Source: Tenebrio molitor (Eukaryota > Arthropoda > Insecta > Coleoptera > Tenebrionidae). From it: DNA of 64,000 bases. Shown in pieces: positions 22,578 through 34,746 of the stretch. The translations under genes and the position numbers were made by a program. The stretch's first letter is position 1. Every line of letters starts with the position of its first letter. The notes beneath the pieces are model-generated. The model was not told where the DNA came from. It did not search any database and worked only from the letters and a program-made list of their open reading frames with translations. The stretch lies in the NCBI RefSeq assembly GCF_963966145.1, contig NC_091046.1:19220001-19284000 (forward strand). The letters are read 5' to 3'.

Positions 22578-23860
22578 TCTATTGCGTGCCATCGGTATGT
22601 ACACAAGGTGGACATTATTTAATTGTACAGACGAATTTTTTTTTTCAGTTCTTAATGTGTATTTATTTATTTACATAGCGTGTATAAATGTGAAATTTTT
22701 GGGAACATAATTTTACTGTATTTTATTTCACTGATATACTCAAAATTATTTGATCGTTGTATCAATTTGACAACGACCGACATGAAAAATCGTAAACTTC
22801 GTATCAGTGTTAATTAATGGTGTTACACTTTCATTCATCATAACTCCAGTGTACACAAAACATAATTTATACTAACCCTTGTTGATCTGATTTTTTGTCG
22901 TCAGACGTGTAACAAATGAAATAACAAAGGAAATTAATTTGAATTGATTTTAAATGACCTATATGTTTTGATTAAATATCATACGAATTTTTGTGACATC
23001 GGTTTTATATTTTCATATTATTTTTTTTGTATACTAGATATAGAAACCTCAAAACGAAGGTCATATAGTCAATCACGTGCAAAACATTACCTTCAGCGGT
23101 TATGTTTATATTACCTATCATAAAATTTCGTGGTATATCCATGTGAACGTCAAAACATAGAAAGTGAGATTTTATATACGTAATTAAATTAATTGGAAAT
23201 TTACATTGGTAGTAAATGTGATCAGGTACGTTCTATGAGTACGTTAATTAGATGAATGAGTGTAAAAATGGTACTCCGACTGAAATTTTCATCGAAAAAG
23301 ATACAGTGATAGTAATCGCTATTAGTAACGCTGTATATGTAGTCTTAATACAACTTCAGTGTTCAGTTACGCCATAATTTTGTGCCATGTAATAATTGTG
23401 TAGGGACCATCAAAGAAATTTTCATCGGAGTACTGTCAATAGAAGTGTATGCACTTTTTCGTTGATAATAATTTGTAAAATATTTAATATATTCTTGTAG
23501 TTTTCGAATAGTCATAGGTTTTTATATGAAATATTCATTGACCCCAATAATCTTTTGTACTTATCTTTGTCTATTTAATCATGTAAATATATTTGTGCAG
23601 TGAATTTAAAACAAAAAGCTCTGCTGTTAGATGTAAAACAACATTATGCTACTTTAAAGAAAAGCGGATGTATATTAAGAAACATCCAGTGATGATTTGT
23701 ATCCAAATACCTAATATAGCTTTATAATAAATTTAAAAACTTATAGGTTAGAACATATCAAATTTTATATTATTATAAAAATTATATATGCACAACATTA
23801 ATTTTCTTTCCATGTGGGTATAAATTGTCACAAAATTACATTTTGTTACAATAAAACACA
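22449..23860 (+). other. fz2: probable fz2 3' UTR, AT-rich, with poly(A) signals
   Basis: Beyond the GC-rich first 150 bases the sequence becomes very AT-rich, with several ATTTA pentamers and no coding frame. AATAAA signals occur, the clearest at 23850-23855, with others nearby. The true end cannot be placed from sequence alone. A TIR element begins at 24434, so the transcript probably ends before that point. Confidence 0.45.
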
Positions 23861-24433
23861 GGTATGATAATAAAATGGGTTTTGTATATATTTTTTCTTG
23901 ATCATGTACAGCAAATTACTTGTAATTGTGTGTATAGTACTCATAGTTATGTAAACTGTCTGTATGCTTCAAATTGTATACGATTTTAATTATATTTTAT
24001 TGTTTAAATTTCAACCCATTATTATTCCAAATTCCCAAAAGTACCCTTTGCACCTTCCTGTTTATTCAAACTAAAGTAACTCGTTGAAAATCGAAAAGGT
24101 AAAAAAATCTCTATCAAGAAGTGGAGATAATCGCAGGTATTAAAAAAAAAGCAACCGATTTGTATGTAGATATGTAATATAATAATGCAAACCAAACTCT
24201 TCTTGTTTATCGATCTAACAATTATTATTAAAAATTCTTGGTTAATTTGTATTTTATTAGAATGACAAGAAAAGCAAGCCCAACTAAAATTTACTTTGAT
24301 GAAAATGTTCTTTTCATTTTCGAAGAAACAGGTTTTTCTTTCACGTTCTGCCGAGGTTTATAATTATTGTTAAATTTAAACTTGACGACATTAAATAGTC
24401 CTATTTAAAATAATTTGGACAATAGATGATGTA

Positions 24434-25519
24434 AAGTCCATTCACGTTGGATTTTCTCTGCCAAATTGTTATCACGTTGCAAGCCTGCGCCTCCTTTCCT
24501 AGTAATTTTTACATTATCGTGTTTTATTCGTGATAGAGCGATTGAGAACGATTTGACGTCTTTAATTTTGAATGTTAATTTGACGTGTGAAATAAAGTCA
24601 CAGATTTTTTAATAAAATTCTATTCCTGGGTGATTTTACCATGGCGAATAGAAAAAAAGGTTAATTTTAAAATTGGGTTAACCTTCCACAACTGACGTAA
24701 TGTGACGAAACCCGCAAGCTAATATGGACTCAAGAAAAATAGCTTCAGTTCGAAAATTAATTAGTCAGAATTCTTTAATATTTAATGTATTGTATGTATT
24801 AACATGATTATAATCTATTTACGACCTTTATTGAGCAGTTTTAACAATACAACGTTATTTTAAAGGTAATGTGTACATCGAAAAAACTTAAATTAGAAAA
24901 AAATCATTAAAAATCAAAATACACCTTTCTTTTGTGGTATGCAATTGTAACAATACATTCTTGAAACGTCACAACCACAATCAAAACGTATAAGTGTCTC
25001 TGAATAACTGAAATTTTATTGCCAAATTTGTTCCATCATTTAGATGCATTCCTTACTTCCATCGCTTCCAATGAAAGAAACTTCACACAATTTCGTATTG
25101 GGTTCATTTTCTATAACTTATTCTGGTTCCTCATTAGTCATCACTGTAGTCATTAAGGGTTTTTTCACTTAATCAACAACGCAAGCAGAAAAATACAACA
25201 CCAGTAGGTAGGAGTTAGGTACCTATTGTATGTTCCTAATCCTATCATACCGATTAACAACTGACACTATTTTTAGTGCAAATGATAACAAAATGGATGT
25301 ATTATTACCTATTGTTATCCTCTAGAAACAATATTTGAAAAATGACTGTTTCTTTGCTGACAGCGAATAACATAACCTCTACAGTCTACGAATGACTTGG
25401 TTACTTTATCAGCCCGTATTGGTGACATACACAGCTAAAGCATTTTTGAAGTAAAAATCACACCGCTATAATATTGAATTATTTGACCTTGACTAGGAAA
25501 ATCCAACGTGAATGGACTT
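24434..25519. mobile_element. 1.1-kb TIR element downstream of fz2
   Basis: A 23-25-base inverted repeat, AAGTCCATTCACGTTGGATT on the left and its exact complement ending at 25519, is flanked by TA on both sides. No transposase frame was recognised inside. Confidence 0.8.
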
Positions 25520-26284
25520 TAAGTAGTTATTAAATATGAAAATTATTCTATGTAGTTATAATTTCATTTATATTTCGGTCATTAATAATAATAATTTGTC
25601 TTTGTGACATTTAAACGAAAATAATTAGCAAAACATCATACTATAAAAACCTTAAACTTTTTAATTGATTGAATTAACTGAATGTCTCAAAGATTGTAAA
25701 ATATTGTTCTCGAATTAATACCTCCTAAATAAATGACGTATAAAACAGTTGAATTATATTTATCTATTATGTATACAGGGTGCGTCTACTAAAACTTTAT
25801 ATCCGAATATCTTTTTTAATTATCAATTAAGGTAAACAATATTTAGCAATATTATATATCTCAATGACCTCTTGACATGTGCTTAACAAAAGTTAACGAA
25901 ACCTACAAGGATACAGAGCTATTTGAAAAATAACCGCAGTAAATTTTATTTTTTTTTGGCTTTTTCTCAGATTATGGAGTATAACATATTCAGCTGTGGC
26001 CTCTGTATCTCCCTGTATTGTTTTTATTACACTTTTACTGATGACTACGCAATAAATTAGTGTTAAAAAGAACAAATTTTCCAGCTGTGTTCAAAACAAG
26101 AGTTTATGCGTAAAAAGTTGTTACGAATTTGTTTCACAGATTACTCATTTTTCAGAAAATAATTTAGATATGTCAATTTGACGGGGCATTGTTATCTTAT
26201 TTAAAATTCTTTTATTTCTGAACTATTCGGTAAAATACAATAAAAATTCAAATAGGTATGTATGTACAAACCCCGGTGTAGGTA

Positions 26285-26493
26285 CAGTCGATGGACATAT
26301 AAAACTGGGACAAAAATGGCAACCACATAAGTCAAAATTTACAAATTTGCATCGTTTAATTACGGTTTTATCACAAATAGGTTAACTTTGGTATGACATA
26401 TTATATAGACACTGACAAATATATTGACAATTCAATGGTCTGATTTACACAGATTAAATTTTAAGTGTCCCAGTTTTATTTGTCCACCGACCG
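26285..26493. mobile_element. TA-flanked MITE, family C (nested)
   Basis: Ends CAGTCGATGGACATATAAAA and TTTATTTGTCCACCGACCG are inverted repeats flanked by TA. It sits inside the 25776-27716 element, so it inserted later. A second copy in opposite orientation lies at 55827-55988. Confidence 0.85.
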
Positions 26494-26839
26494 TACGTCT
26501 GCATCCTAGGGATCAGTCTTCTCTGGAAAAATTTACTTAAACTATTTTAAAGTAAGTTTTCAATAAAACGAATTTAAATGTTATTAATTTTATTTTTTAA
26601 ACAATGAATCATGGGGTACCCGGTACCCTCCTAATTTTTTTGTTTTTATTTATAAAAGTGGCTATCATGGAAGTGGGTGCGTCAAGCTTAAAGAGGGGGT
26701 GAAGGTGAATAAATAATTTAAGCACATCCTAAATAATAACAATTAAAATATCTGCAATAAATTCAACAATGTAACGCAATTAGCACCAAAGAAAATTTAA
26801 AAAATGTACTCAAAATAATTATAACTAAATAAGATGCTC

Positions 26840-27265
26840 AAAATTTATTTCGACCATTAACTTCCACACACCTTTCAATTCTGGAATAAAAACTCCGTGA
26901 AGTTGCAGTTGCAGGATCATTTCATATGGATGAAATTTCAAAGACTTTAAAGTTCTAATAATCGTACTTTGTGAGACATTCAGTGTAGCCGCTACTGCTC
27001 TTGTGCTTGTGTGTGGATTTTCAGTTACCTAATCAACAACGGCATTTTGAAAGTTAATATTTTTGGGGAGTGCATCCCTTACTCGTGGCAATTCTTTAAC
27101 ACTGCCAGTATCTTCAAACAGCTTTACAATTCATCTGATATTCATTTCGGAAAATATATCATTTTCTTGACGGGCCTGAAGAATTCTTGCTGCGACTCGA
27201 TAGCACCTGTGACACTCTCCATACGTAAAAATAATATTAATTTTCTCTTGCTGTGAGAACAACAT
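26840..27265 (-). pseudogene. IS630/Tc3-type transposase N-terminal relic
   Basis: One minus-strand frame from ATG 27265 gives MLFSQQEKINIIFTYGECHR, then an LFEDTGSVKELPR block, then ENPHTSTRAVAATLNVSQST followed by IIRTLKSLKFHPY. This is the paired helix-turn-helix DNA-binding region of insect mariner/IS630-like transposases. Two in-frame stops interrupt it, and the catalytic DDE/D domain is missing. Confidence 0.8.
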
Positions 27266-27716
27266 CTTGTATAAAAGATTATTTCAAAGATTTCACAAAC
27301 TTTTTTACTTTGACGGTGTCAAATAATAAATTAATTATGTTTTTTTTTTTTTGTAAATCAGTAAGCCGTGAAGTACTTTTTTACGTAAATACACACTGGT
27401 GAATGAAGTCTGGAAATTGTCTTTATTTAACATTAATTTATTGGTCAATAATAAGCACTAGGATGATTATTAGGCAGAAAATCTACACAGAAACATTTGA
27501 TATGCATGATAAAAGTTATAATGTTAGAAAATGCTGAAAATAAATTTTTTTCATTAATTTTTTTCTTGAATATTCCTCTTCTGTCCAGATCCTTGTTAAT
27601 TTTTGTAGTGCCTATGTAAAGAGGGCAATGCAGCCTTTATTAAGACTAAATATCATTGAGCAGTCATTTAAAATAACGAAGATATTCAAATATAAAGTTT
27701 AAGCAGACGCAACCTG

Positions 27717-28931
27717 TATAAGTATGTATTTGTTTTCCATTTAGTACTTTTAAACTGTGGATTAACCTTTTCTAATAGTAATAATAGTAGTATGGTTGTA
27801 ATTATTACACACACTTTTGGCGTTGGCACCTCGCCGTTTTCCAATAACAGTACCTAAGTAGTTTCAGTAAACGATGATTTCAAAGGATCCGCTGCTTTAA
27901 ACCATCAGTTTAATCTATGGCAGTCTTGGAAATATCCGTGATTGAAGTGCATCCATAATTGTTCAATTTAAAAAAAAAACAAAAAAACAACAATAGAAAG
28001 AAAATGTTTAAATAAGGTTTTATCATTAAAAATATGAATTTAGCAATATACAGGTGTCCCGAAAATGGTGCACTCACTACTTACTACCTGATCGAGGATG
28101 TTTAAATGTACATGAAAAAAATATTGAAAAAAATTTTCAGACAAAAAAATCAATTACATATTGCAAAAATGATAGTACAATGTAAACAAAGATATACTCG
28201 TACATCATTACCTTGAAGTGTTGCCTTAGTGAATTTGAGATATCCTGATCCTGTATATTCTGCGAAAGAAGTCCAGAAAGATAAATGCGAGAAGGTAAAA
28301 TTAGGAAGTTGTTTGTTGACTTTTCATGTAGTCGTGATGCAAATTACAAAGAAATTTCTGCCAAGAATTTAATGAAAAATTTAAATTAACGTCAAAAAAT
28401 TAATTATAAAGGCTGCAGTTTCTACGCATATACTCGTATGTAAAATATATCAAAATTTTAACAACATGTGCGCCAATGCGAAGTAACCTATAGGAAATAT
28501 GCTTTAAAACAAGGAAACCGCATTGGTGTACGTTTTATAAAATATGATATACAGGTGTATTTTTAAAATGTGCCGAAATTTTACCTACGTGGTTGTTTGA
28601 CAACGTAGAAGACTAAAAGCAATTAAAAATTGTAGCTCAAAAAATAAATGTCATTTTATTCTTTGAATTTTTTAGATATTTTTTCCGAGTTCTACATGAA
28701 GCCAGTAGCTCGTGGTTAAAATATCTGTACAACTTTCAAGAACACCTGCTTATCAATTTGAAATACTAAAATTGAGTGTGGCCCAAAATTTACTATTTGA
28801 AACAAAATATATTATTATAGGTATGACAATTAAATGAAATTTATTAATTATAACTTATACAAGAAAACAATAATAGTTACATAATTAATCTAAACAAAAC
28901 AAAATACGTAAAATAAAACTATAGACAAAAA
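27717..28931. other. unannotated AT-rich DNA with transposon-like termini
   Basis: Two sequences that look like TIR starts (TATACAGGTGTCCCG at 28048 and TATACAGGTGTATTTTTAAA at 28549) have no convincing partner. Otherwise nothing is recognised. Confidence 0.35.
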
Positions 28932-29882
28932 TTATAAAAGAAAAATGTCTTCCAAAATTGGAGAATTTGGTAACCTCCCCAAAATTCTGACACCATTACC
29001 GCGTTGGAGTGCAAGAGAAATCCTTTGTTTCAAATAATATCTTGCTTTAGAATTTCCAGTCGCCAAAAATAGTTTAGTGCCAATTGCATCAATAAAAGAC
29101 TCTGCTTCGTCACACCATCGACCGAGAGTTTCAAAAGCTAATGCTTTGAAATTGTAGCCCGAGGATATAATCAGTTTTTTGTATTTTTTGTATTTTTCAT
29201 GTTTTTTTTTTACATGCGATTTCAGCTGCTGAACCAGCTTCTATAGTTGTTTGAGGTAAATAGGAAGTGGCAAGAGTGTCAACACATGTGACGTCCCAAA
29301 TTAGTCGTTGGCCTTTGGACCAGTGAGTAAGAGTGGCACCGTCAGGTCTCTTACCATCATCACGCGAGAGACCAGTGGGCTCCTGAGTAGAATGAATATG
29401 GGCAGAACTTAAGGCTCTTTGGATAATATTATTAAGATCGCTATGCCTTAGGAATCTTCCTTTACTTTTAGAACAGCTAAGACCATGAATTCCTGTTTCA
29501 TTAACAAAATTTCCACAGGTACAGATATGGCTTTGGTACAAGTTACAACCAAGTCGTAGACCAAAGCAAATTTGAAAGATTTGGCTATCTATGAAAGTGT
29601 CAATATTCTTGGATGGGACGGCCTGTAACCACGTTCCAGATTCAGGAAGTTGTAGTGCTTTAAAGCTAGCTAAATCCGTTGCTCTCACAAAATGAATCGA
29701 TGTCTCGATAATTCTTTTAATATTAATGACATCCCACTCTTTTTGCAAACTTTTATATGTTGGAAAATAGACATTAACAGATGACCATGTATTTAAGGCT
29801 TCCTCTAAAAGATGGATCTGAATCTTGTTATCCTTGATATGGAGTAGGTATATTAGATAAACTCCATCCATTTTCAATATAC

Positions 29883-30708
29883 ACAACTAAATCTAGTGAT
29901 TTTAGTAACTTTTGTGGTGTAATAGGATACAATTTTTTTCTACTGTAAATGCAATGTCACCGATAATAATTCAGGTTATGTGTACTTTGAAGAGGTTACA
30001 ATGTACGGTTATTGTCATTTTTGACAAATCTCTAATTGAGTCCCGCAATCAAGCAAAGTAAACTAGTTTTGAATATTTTACTTAAAATATGGTATCTAAC
30101 TACAGGTTAATATAATACCGGCATTGAAACCAGCAAGTAGGTGTACCTTAAAAAACATAAACAGATTTTAACGAAAAGATTTCAGAGCAGGACACAGAGT
30201 GGAAGCATGATACCTACATTCAAAATGAATAGTGCTCAGGAGCAAACCCTCTCAAGTCAAGCCTGAAGGCCGACGGTCTTGTAGTTAAAAAAAGCGCACA
30301 ACGGCGCAAATATTCCTTCACTGTGCCATCATGCGTCGTTTCCATTCTGTGCCTGTGCCCCCGATCCAGAAATTACTCTGTATTTTTCCTTCAGATATCT
30401 GTAGGAGATTGAAGCTAACATTTTAAATAGATCAATTTAAATTAAAAGTGGATTTATCAACTTACGGCAAAAATTTCCCCAACCATTCTTTAAACTGGCA
30501 TCCTCCCCAAATTTAAACCATTTACTTCCCAAATATTTTTAAAACACTGGTCAACACTATTTTGTCTCCAAAGTGAGGCATTTTCTCTTTATAACCCTGC
30601 CTGTGGCCTCCATAATTATAATGTGATAGTCCGCTTTGAATGTTGAATATTAGAAAAAATAAAACACTTTCATTGCAATACAAAAAAAGAAAATTCCCTA
30701 ACAGTAAT
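29883..30708. other. unidentified insert in the retrotransposon, bounded by a 25-bp inverted repeat
   Basis: About 0.83 kb interrupts the frame between the RT thumb region and the zinc-knuckle region. Its edges are exact 25-base inverted copies (29858-29882 and 30709-30733) containing AACTCCATCCATTTTCAATA and complement. No ORF, TIR of a known family or tail was recognised inside. Confidence 0.5.
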
Positions 30709-30796
30709 GTATATTGAAAATGGATGGAGTTTACAAGATACTCAACACCATAAATTGAACTAAGGAAGGCAGGAAGACAGATATCTGTAATTTTAC

Positions 30797-31213
30797 AGGT
30801 AGGTAGCCCGGTGGCCGTATGGCTGTCGGAGACAGTGCTCCGAGGTCGCGGTCCCTCACCGAAGGGGGAGGATTTTTTCCAAGGAAGGAACCTCCGCCGG
30901 GCCATGGATGTGTGTGTATGTCTTTCAGGGGCTGACGGTAGGGTGGTGGAAGGAAGAGCGACACTCTTCCGACACCACCGCGAGGTCGGCAGGGTTCAAA
31001 TCCCAGGCCGGATGGGCCTCCCATGGATGTTTGTGTTGTATTTCGTGTTGTGTTGTCCAGATAGGAAAAAGGAGAAGAGAGGGTGGGCGTGGGTGGCCGG
31101 GCAAAGTACCCCGGAGCCCCCGCACATAAGGGAAAAAAAGAGAGGAAAAAACAAGCCGACCGCAAGGTACCTGATAGACCAGTACGGTGAAAGGGGAAAG
31201 GCTATAATAATAA
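30797..31213 (+). mobile_element. tRNA-derived-type SINE with 16-bp target duplication
   Basis: This GC-rich block contrasts sharply with its surroundings. It contains a pol III B-box-like GGTTCAAATCC (about 30995-31005) within a tRNA-arm-like context and ends in an ATAATAATAA tail. It is flanked by 16-bp repeats ATATCTGTAATTTTAC (30781-30796) and ATATCTGTAGTTTTAC (31214-31229), one mismatch. The retrotransposon frame reads up to ...KTTDI on one side and resumes TDICLPAF on the other, confirming a clean insertion. The A box is not clear, and the parent tRNA cannot be named. Confidence 0.8.
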
Positions 31214-31668
31214 ATATCTGTAGTTTTACGAATTCCAAAACCATCTCTCGATATTGGGAGTGATGCTTGTAGCCACTGGATTTCATTTAGGCGGATATTA
31301 AGTAAATATTCTAAACATGATCGCAGATTAGAATCTACTTTCTCCAATAAGGGTAGAAATTCCATATAGCGCAACTTCGGAGAAAATATGTTAATTTTGG
31401 AACAAAAAGATAATTTTTTAATAGAAAGTACGCGACATGAGGACTGACTTGGTTCAAGCGAGACATAAGAAGCTCTAGTTTGTGTTCTTTCATTCCAAAA
31501 CTTTCACCATAGGCTTCTTCAAAAATTGGAATTCCTAGAAGGTTTTCGTTCATTCTGGTTCGGATACCAGAAAAAAAAATCACATTTAGCAGTATTTACA
31601 TTAAGACCAATTTCTGCTGCTAAATTGATAATTTGATATAAATCATTTAAAACAATTTCTGGTTTAGG

Positions 31669-31966
31669 TAATTGTTCACTTTAACTACTTCTGAAATTTT
31701 CGCGTTTTTTCTGGCTAGACAGCCTCAGGATGTCTTCCTACATCGTTTCCCACCAGTCAAACCTTGTGCAAATCAAAATTTTCCTTACCCTTTAGTTATA
31801 GTAAGACTTGGCGCGACCTTGACGCGACCTTGAAACACAACAAGAGAGAAAAAAAAAGGCATTTGCAGAAGGTTTGAATGGTGGGACACGATCTAGGAGG
31901 ACGCCCTGAGGCTGTCTAGACAGAAAAAACGCGAAAATTCCAGAAGTAGTTAAAGCAAACAATTAC
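31669..31966. mobile_element. foldback element inserted in the retrotransposon RT domain
   Basis: Two arms of about 100 bases (TTTAACTACTTCTGAAATTT ... and its complement ending near 31966) surround about 90 bases of core. The insertion splits the retrotransposon between DDATLAD and KPEIVL. A single related arm occurs at about 62505-62615. Confidence 0.8.
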
Positions 31967-32148
31967 CCTGGTTTATCTGCTAAAGTTGCGTCGTCTAAAT
32001 ACCAAACGTTTAATTCTGACAGTAACTTTTTTACCAAAGGCTGAATAGTAGCACTAAGTCATTGGACCACAGGGATCACCTTGTTGAACACCAATTAATA
32101 GTCTTTTAGAAGCCATTTTATTTGATACTTTATAGAAATTGGATAATA

Positions 32149-33066
32149 TACCGGGTGTCCACTCTCAAAGTCGAACATAGCCAATTAACACTGCATTCAG
32201 TTTATAGATATTATGCCATTATTTCGATACATCAATATAATAAAGAATTAAATTATAATATTAAAGTAATTAACAGTTTAAGCAGTTTTTATTATAAATT
32301 CTTTGAAAAAATTACAATGCAGTTCCTACCTTAGTTAATAATAAATCTAAATAATTTGCTGAATTTAAATTTCCCTTTATTTCAAATGTTATTAAAAATC
32401 TCAGCCCAGATATGAATTTTTTGAGGATACTGAGTTCTAGTAGGAATATTTACTCGAGGATTTTCTTGAGCCCAATATCGTATGTTTTGAACATTTGCTT
32501 CGTTATTTTGTGTAAAAGTAGATTTGTCTGTGAAGCAAATTGTCGACAGAAAGCGACGATCATTAGCACGCTCCTGTATTTCATAACAGGTTTCACTCTT
32601 TCTTCATCAACAGCAAAAATCTGTTGATGACACTGTGTCTTGTAAGGATGCTATTTGTACTTCCTGAGGATATTCAGTATCCGCGATTTACATAAACTTA
32701 CTTCAAGAGAAATTTGTCTTAATCTGTGTGGAGTAACTATTCATTTTTCCGTAAATTATTTTGACAGTAATTTACCGAAATTCGCTGACTTACCCAACAA
32801 ACTACGAATTTTTTTGACAAATGCTCTCCAATTTGAAAATCATGGCATGTCATATTTAAAAATCGCCAAGTTTTAAATTAGTATTTTAAATTAAAAATAG
32901 CACCTTTAATCTTATTACATATTTGTATCATTTTAAGCGCAATAATTTTATCTTCCTATTGATTCCATTACCTTACCTGTAAGTTCAATTGGCGAGCAGG
33001 AATCAGCAAAATCGTTCAATACAATGTTAATTGCCTATGTTCGAGTTTGAGAATGCACAGGCTGTA
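32149..33066 (-). mobile_element. mariner/Tc3-like element with degenerate transposase (copy 1)
   Basis: Inverted ends of about 40 bases: TACCGGGTGTCCACTCTCAA on the left; on the right GTTCGAGTTTGAGAATGCAC then AGGCTGTA. On minus (about 32400-32620) the frame gives ERANDRRFLSTICFTDKSTF, then NVQNIRYWAQENPRV and TRTQYPQKIHIWAEIF. These are blocks around the first catalytic Asp of IS630/Tc3-type transposases. Stops upstream show decay. A direct-orientation copy is at 56673-57584. Confidence 0.85.
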
Positions 33067-33169
33067 TAAAGGTACTACAGCGTTTTGGAAATTTTAAAAA
33101 TCACCTGTATAAAAAACAAAACAATGTAAGAGAATTTTAAAAACGAAGCAGAAAAACTACCTCTTCCAC

Positions 33170-33965
33170 ACTAAACATGTGGCTCATAAATTATGTTCTG
33201 AAAGGTCCTTGACTCGGGGGTGATTTTTAACAGTTCCACAGGCGAGACAAAGTCAGTGTCGCTTGGCAGCTGCGACCGACGGGCTGTCCAAGGTACGAGT
33301 ACGAGAGTGACAGCAGGTGAATAATTGTGACCCGGAAGTGGTGTAGTGAATAGAGATACAGTTACCAGGTGTGTTGGTAACTGGGTGATAGCAGGTTTGG
33401 GCAACCTGGGCTATAAATCAGTACCTTAATGCGTAAAACCTCCCTATACCATGGTATGATTCCTGAGCACCGGATGTCCGGGTGGGGCACCTTTGGCTCA
33501 TGACACGGCTAGGCCGTTGACCGGGCGCGTCTCGTAGAGATGGCTGGTGGTGGCAACCAAATGCACCGATCATACGTTGCTGGTCAAAAGGTTATGAGGT
33601 CATCCCGGTTCCCAGGTACTGAGGGGGCATAGTGACGTATGGAAGTGGGTTGTAGGCTCATACTCTGGCCGTGGCGGTCTTCCTCTGTGGAGACTGCGGG
33701 CGGGCTGTGCACCCCAAACTGCACACGGGGCTATTACAGGTGCTGCCAGACCATCCAACGCAACCCCGGAATGTAGCGCTTTGAAGACGACGCCAGTGGT
33801 TCGAGCCCCTCATCATGTTAGAAGCTAGGGGGAGGAATCCCCCGGGTGAGTCACTGTATAACCTTCATTCACGACAGATGTGTCAGGTGTTTATCATTTA
33901 CATGTTTGTACCGTCCCATTGAGCAAACCCGAGTCCGGACCTGTGCTTTACCCTTTGAATGACTG
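33170..33965. other. GC-rich block of unknown origin
   Basis: About 0.8 kb is strikingly GC-rich for this window (for example GGATGTCCGGGTGGGGCACC at about 33471 and CCGTGGCGGTCTTCCTCTGT at about 33669). A 77-codon minus frame at 33171-33404 has no recognised motif. Composition suggests an untranslated region of a non-LTR retrotransposon or a structured RNA element; I cannot identify it. Confidence 0.35.
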
Positions 33966-34155
33966 AATGAGGTGGAGGTGAGTCCGATTGTAGATTATCG
34001 TATGACTGTAGCTGAGATTGTCTAATTTAATGTGTACCGATGAGTCTGATCGATTAATTATCAAATATTGAGGGATAACGCCCTTGGGCAAAAACCAAAT
34101 CTTACAACAACTCAAAAACTTTGTTACTAAGTACTTAAAATTATGTTTTTTGCAT

Positions 34156-34251
34156 ATCGTAATGAAAGTGGCACTTTTTTACACGCAAAATCGTAGTGAA
34201 AGTAGCACTTTTTTACACGAAAAATCGTAGTGAAACTAGTACTTTTTTGCA
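34156..34251. repeat. 34-bp tandem repeat, about 2.8 units
   Basis: Units ATCGTAATGAAAGTGGCACT... start at 34156, 34190 and 34224. Each carries GAAAGT(G/A)GCACTTTTTTACACG with a few substitutions. No gene overlaps. Confidence 0.85.
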
Positions 34252-34746
34252 TCATTTTATTCAATTCCCTTGGAGATGATTGTCAAACCATACCTATTTT
34301 TTTTTGTTGTAATTTTTCATAAATCCTTTTGGACCAAATTTCTCAACTTACGTCGATATGCAAAAAAATTGTTTAATTAATTATTAAAGAAAATCGAACA
34401 AACTAAACGATAATCAACTTGCAAATCATTAAAGAGTAACTGTCAAATAAAAAGAAATTTCGTTTGTTTTTAGAAACATGATATTCTAGATATTGTCAAG
34501 GTCGCCCTGGTTCTATCAGGATTGTCCAGGGGACAAAAGAGATTAGCGGACTATGGTGTTCCACCGATCAAATGACTCGTTCTGCTTAAAGTGTCTGGTA
34601 TATCTTTTTACAATGGTATACGATGGTGCAGATTTCGAATAGGTAGTAGAATCGTCATCGCGATTGCGATGTTATTTGTTTTTACAAATCAACAAAATAA
34701 ATCAGTGCTTATTTGCTTCTTCGTAGTAGGATTGCAGAGACGTGTA

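Larger units (their letters stand above)
25776..27716 (-). mobile_element. 1.9-kb mariner/IS630-like element with transposase relic
   Basis: Terminal repeats CAGGGTGCGTCTACTAAAAC (left) and GTTTAAGCAGACGCAACCTG (right) continue imperfectly for about 40 bases and are TA-flanked. The right half carries a minus-strand transposase N-terminus (26840-27265). The left half contains a later insertion at 26285-26493. Confidence 0.85.
28932..32148 (-). pseudogene. non-LTR retrotransposon relic: RT, CCHC and RLE-like domains
   Basis: Read on minus, the order is: GVQQGDPCGP (RT motif, about 32060-32090), WYLDDATLAD (catalytic YxDD, about 31995), KPEIVLNDLYQI, the thumb region LLKNYLFVPKLTYFLR and LQASLPISRDGFGIRK, and CLPAFLSSIYGVEYL. 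A 229-codon frame (29197-29886) carries a C-x-C...H...C knuckle, then GKRPDG...LIWDVTCVDT, which resembles the restriction-like endonuclease of R2/R4-type elements. The tail RYYLKQRISLALQRGN ends at TAA 28932-28934. Frameshifts and three insertions (31669-31966, 30797-31213, about 29883-30708) make it non-functional. The N-terminal half is absent. Placing it in an RLE-type clade is inference from motif order. Confidence 0.75.

Noticed and set aside
30731..31374. Several ORFs of 70-150 codons on both strands
   Set aside because: They arise from open GC-rich SINE sequence inserted into a retrotransposon; none matches a host protein.
28549..33110. Possible 4.5-kb transposon bounded by TATACAGGTG...TTTTTAAAAT at both ends
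   Set aside because: Similarity is about 20 bases and AT-rich; the interior is a LINE plus a separate mariner element, better explained as independent insertions.
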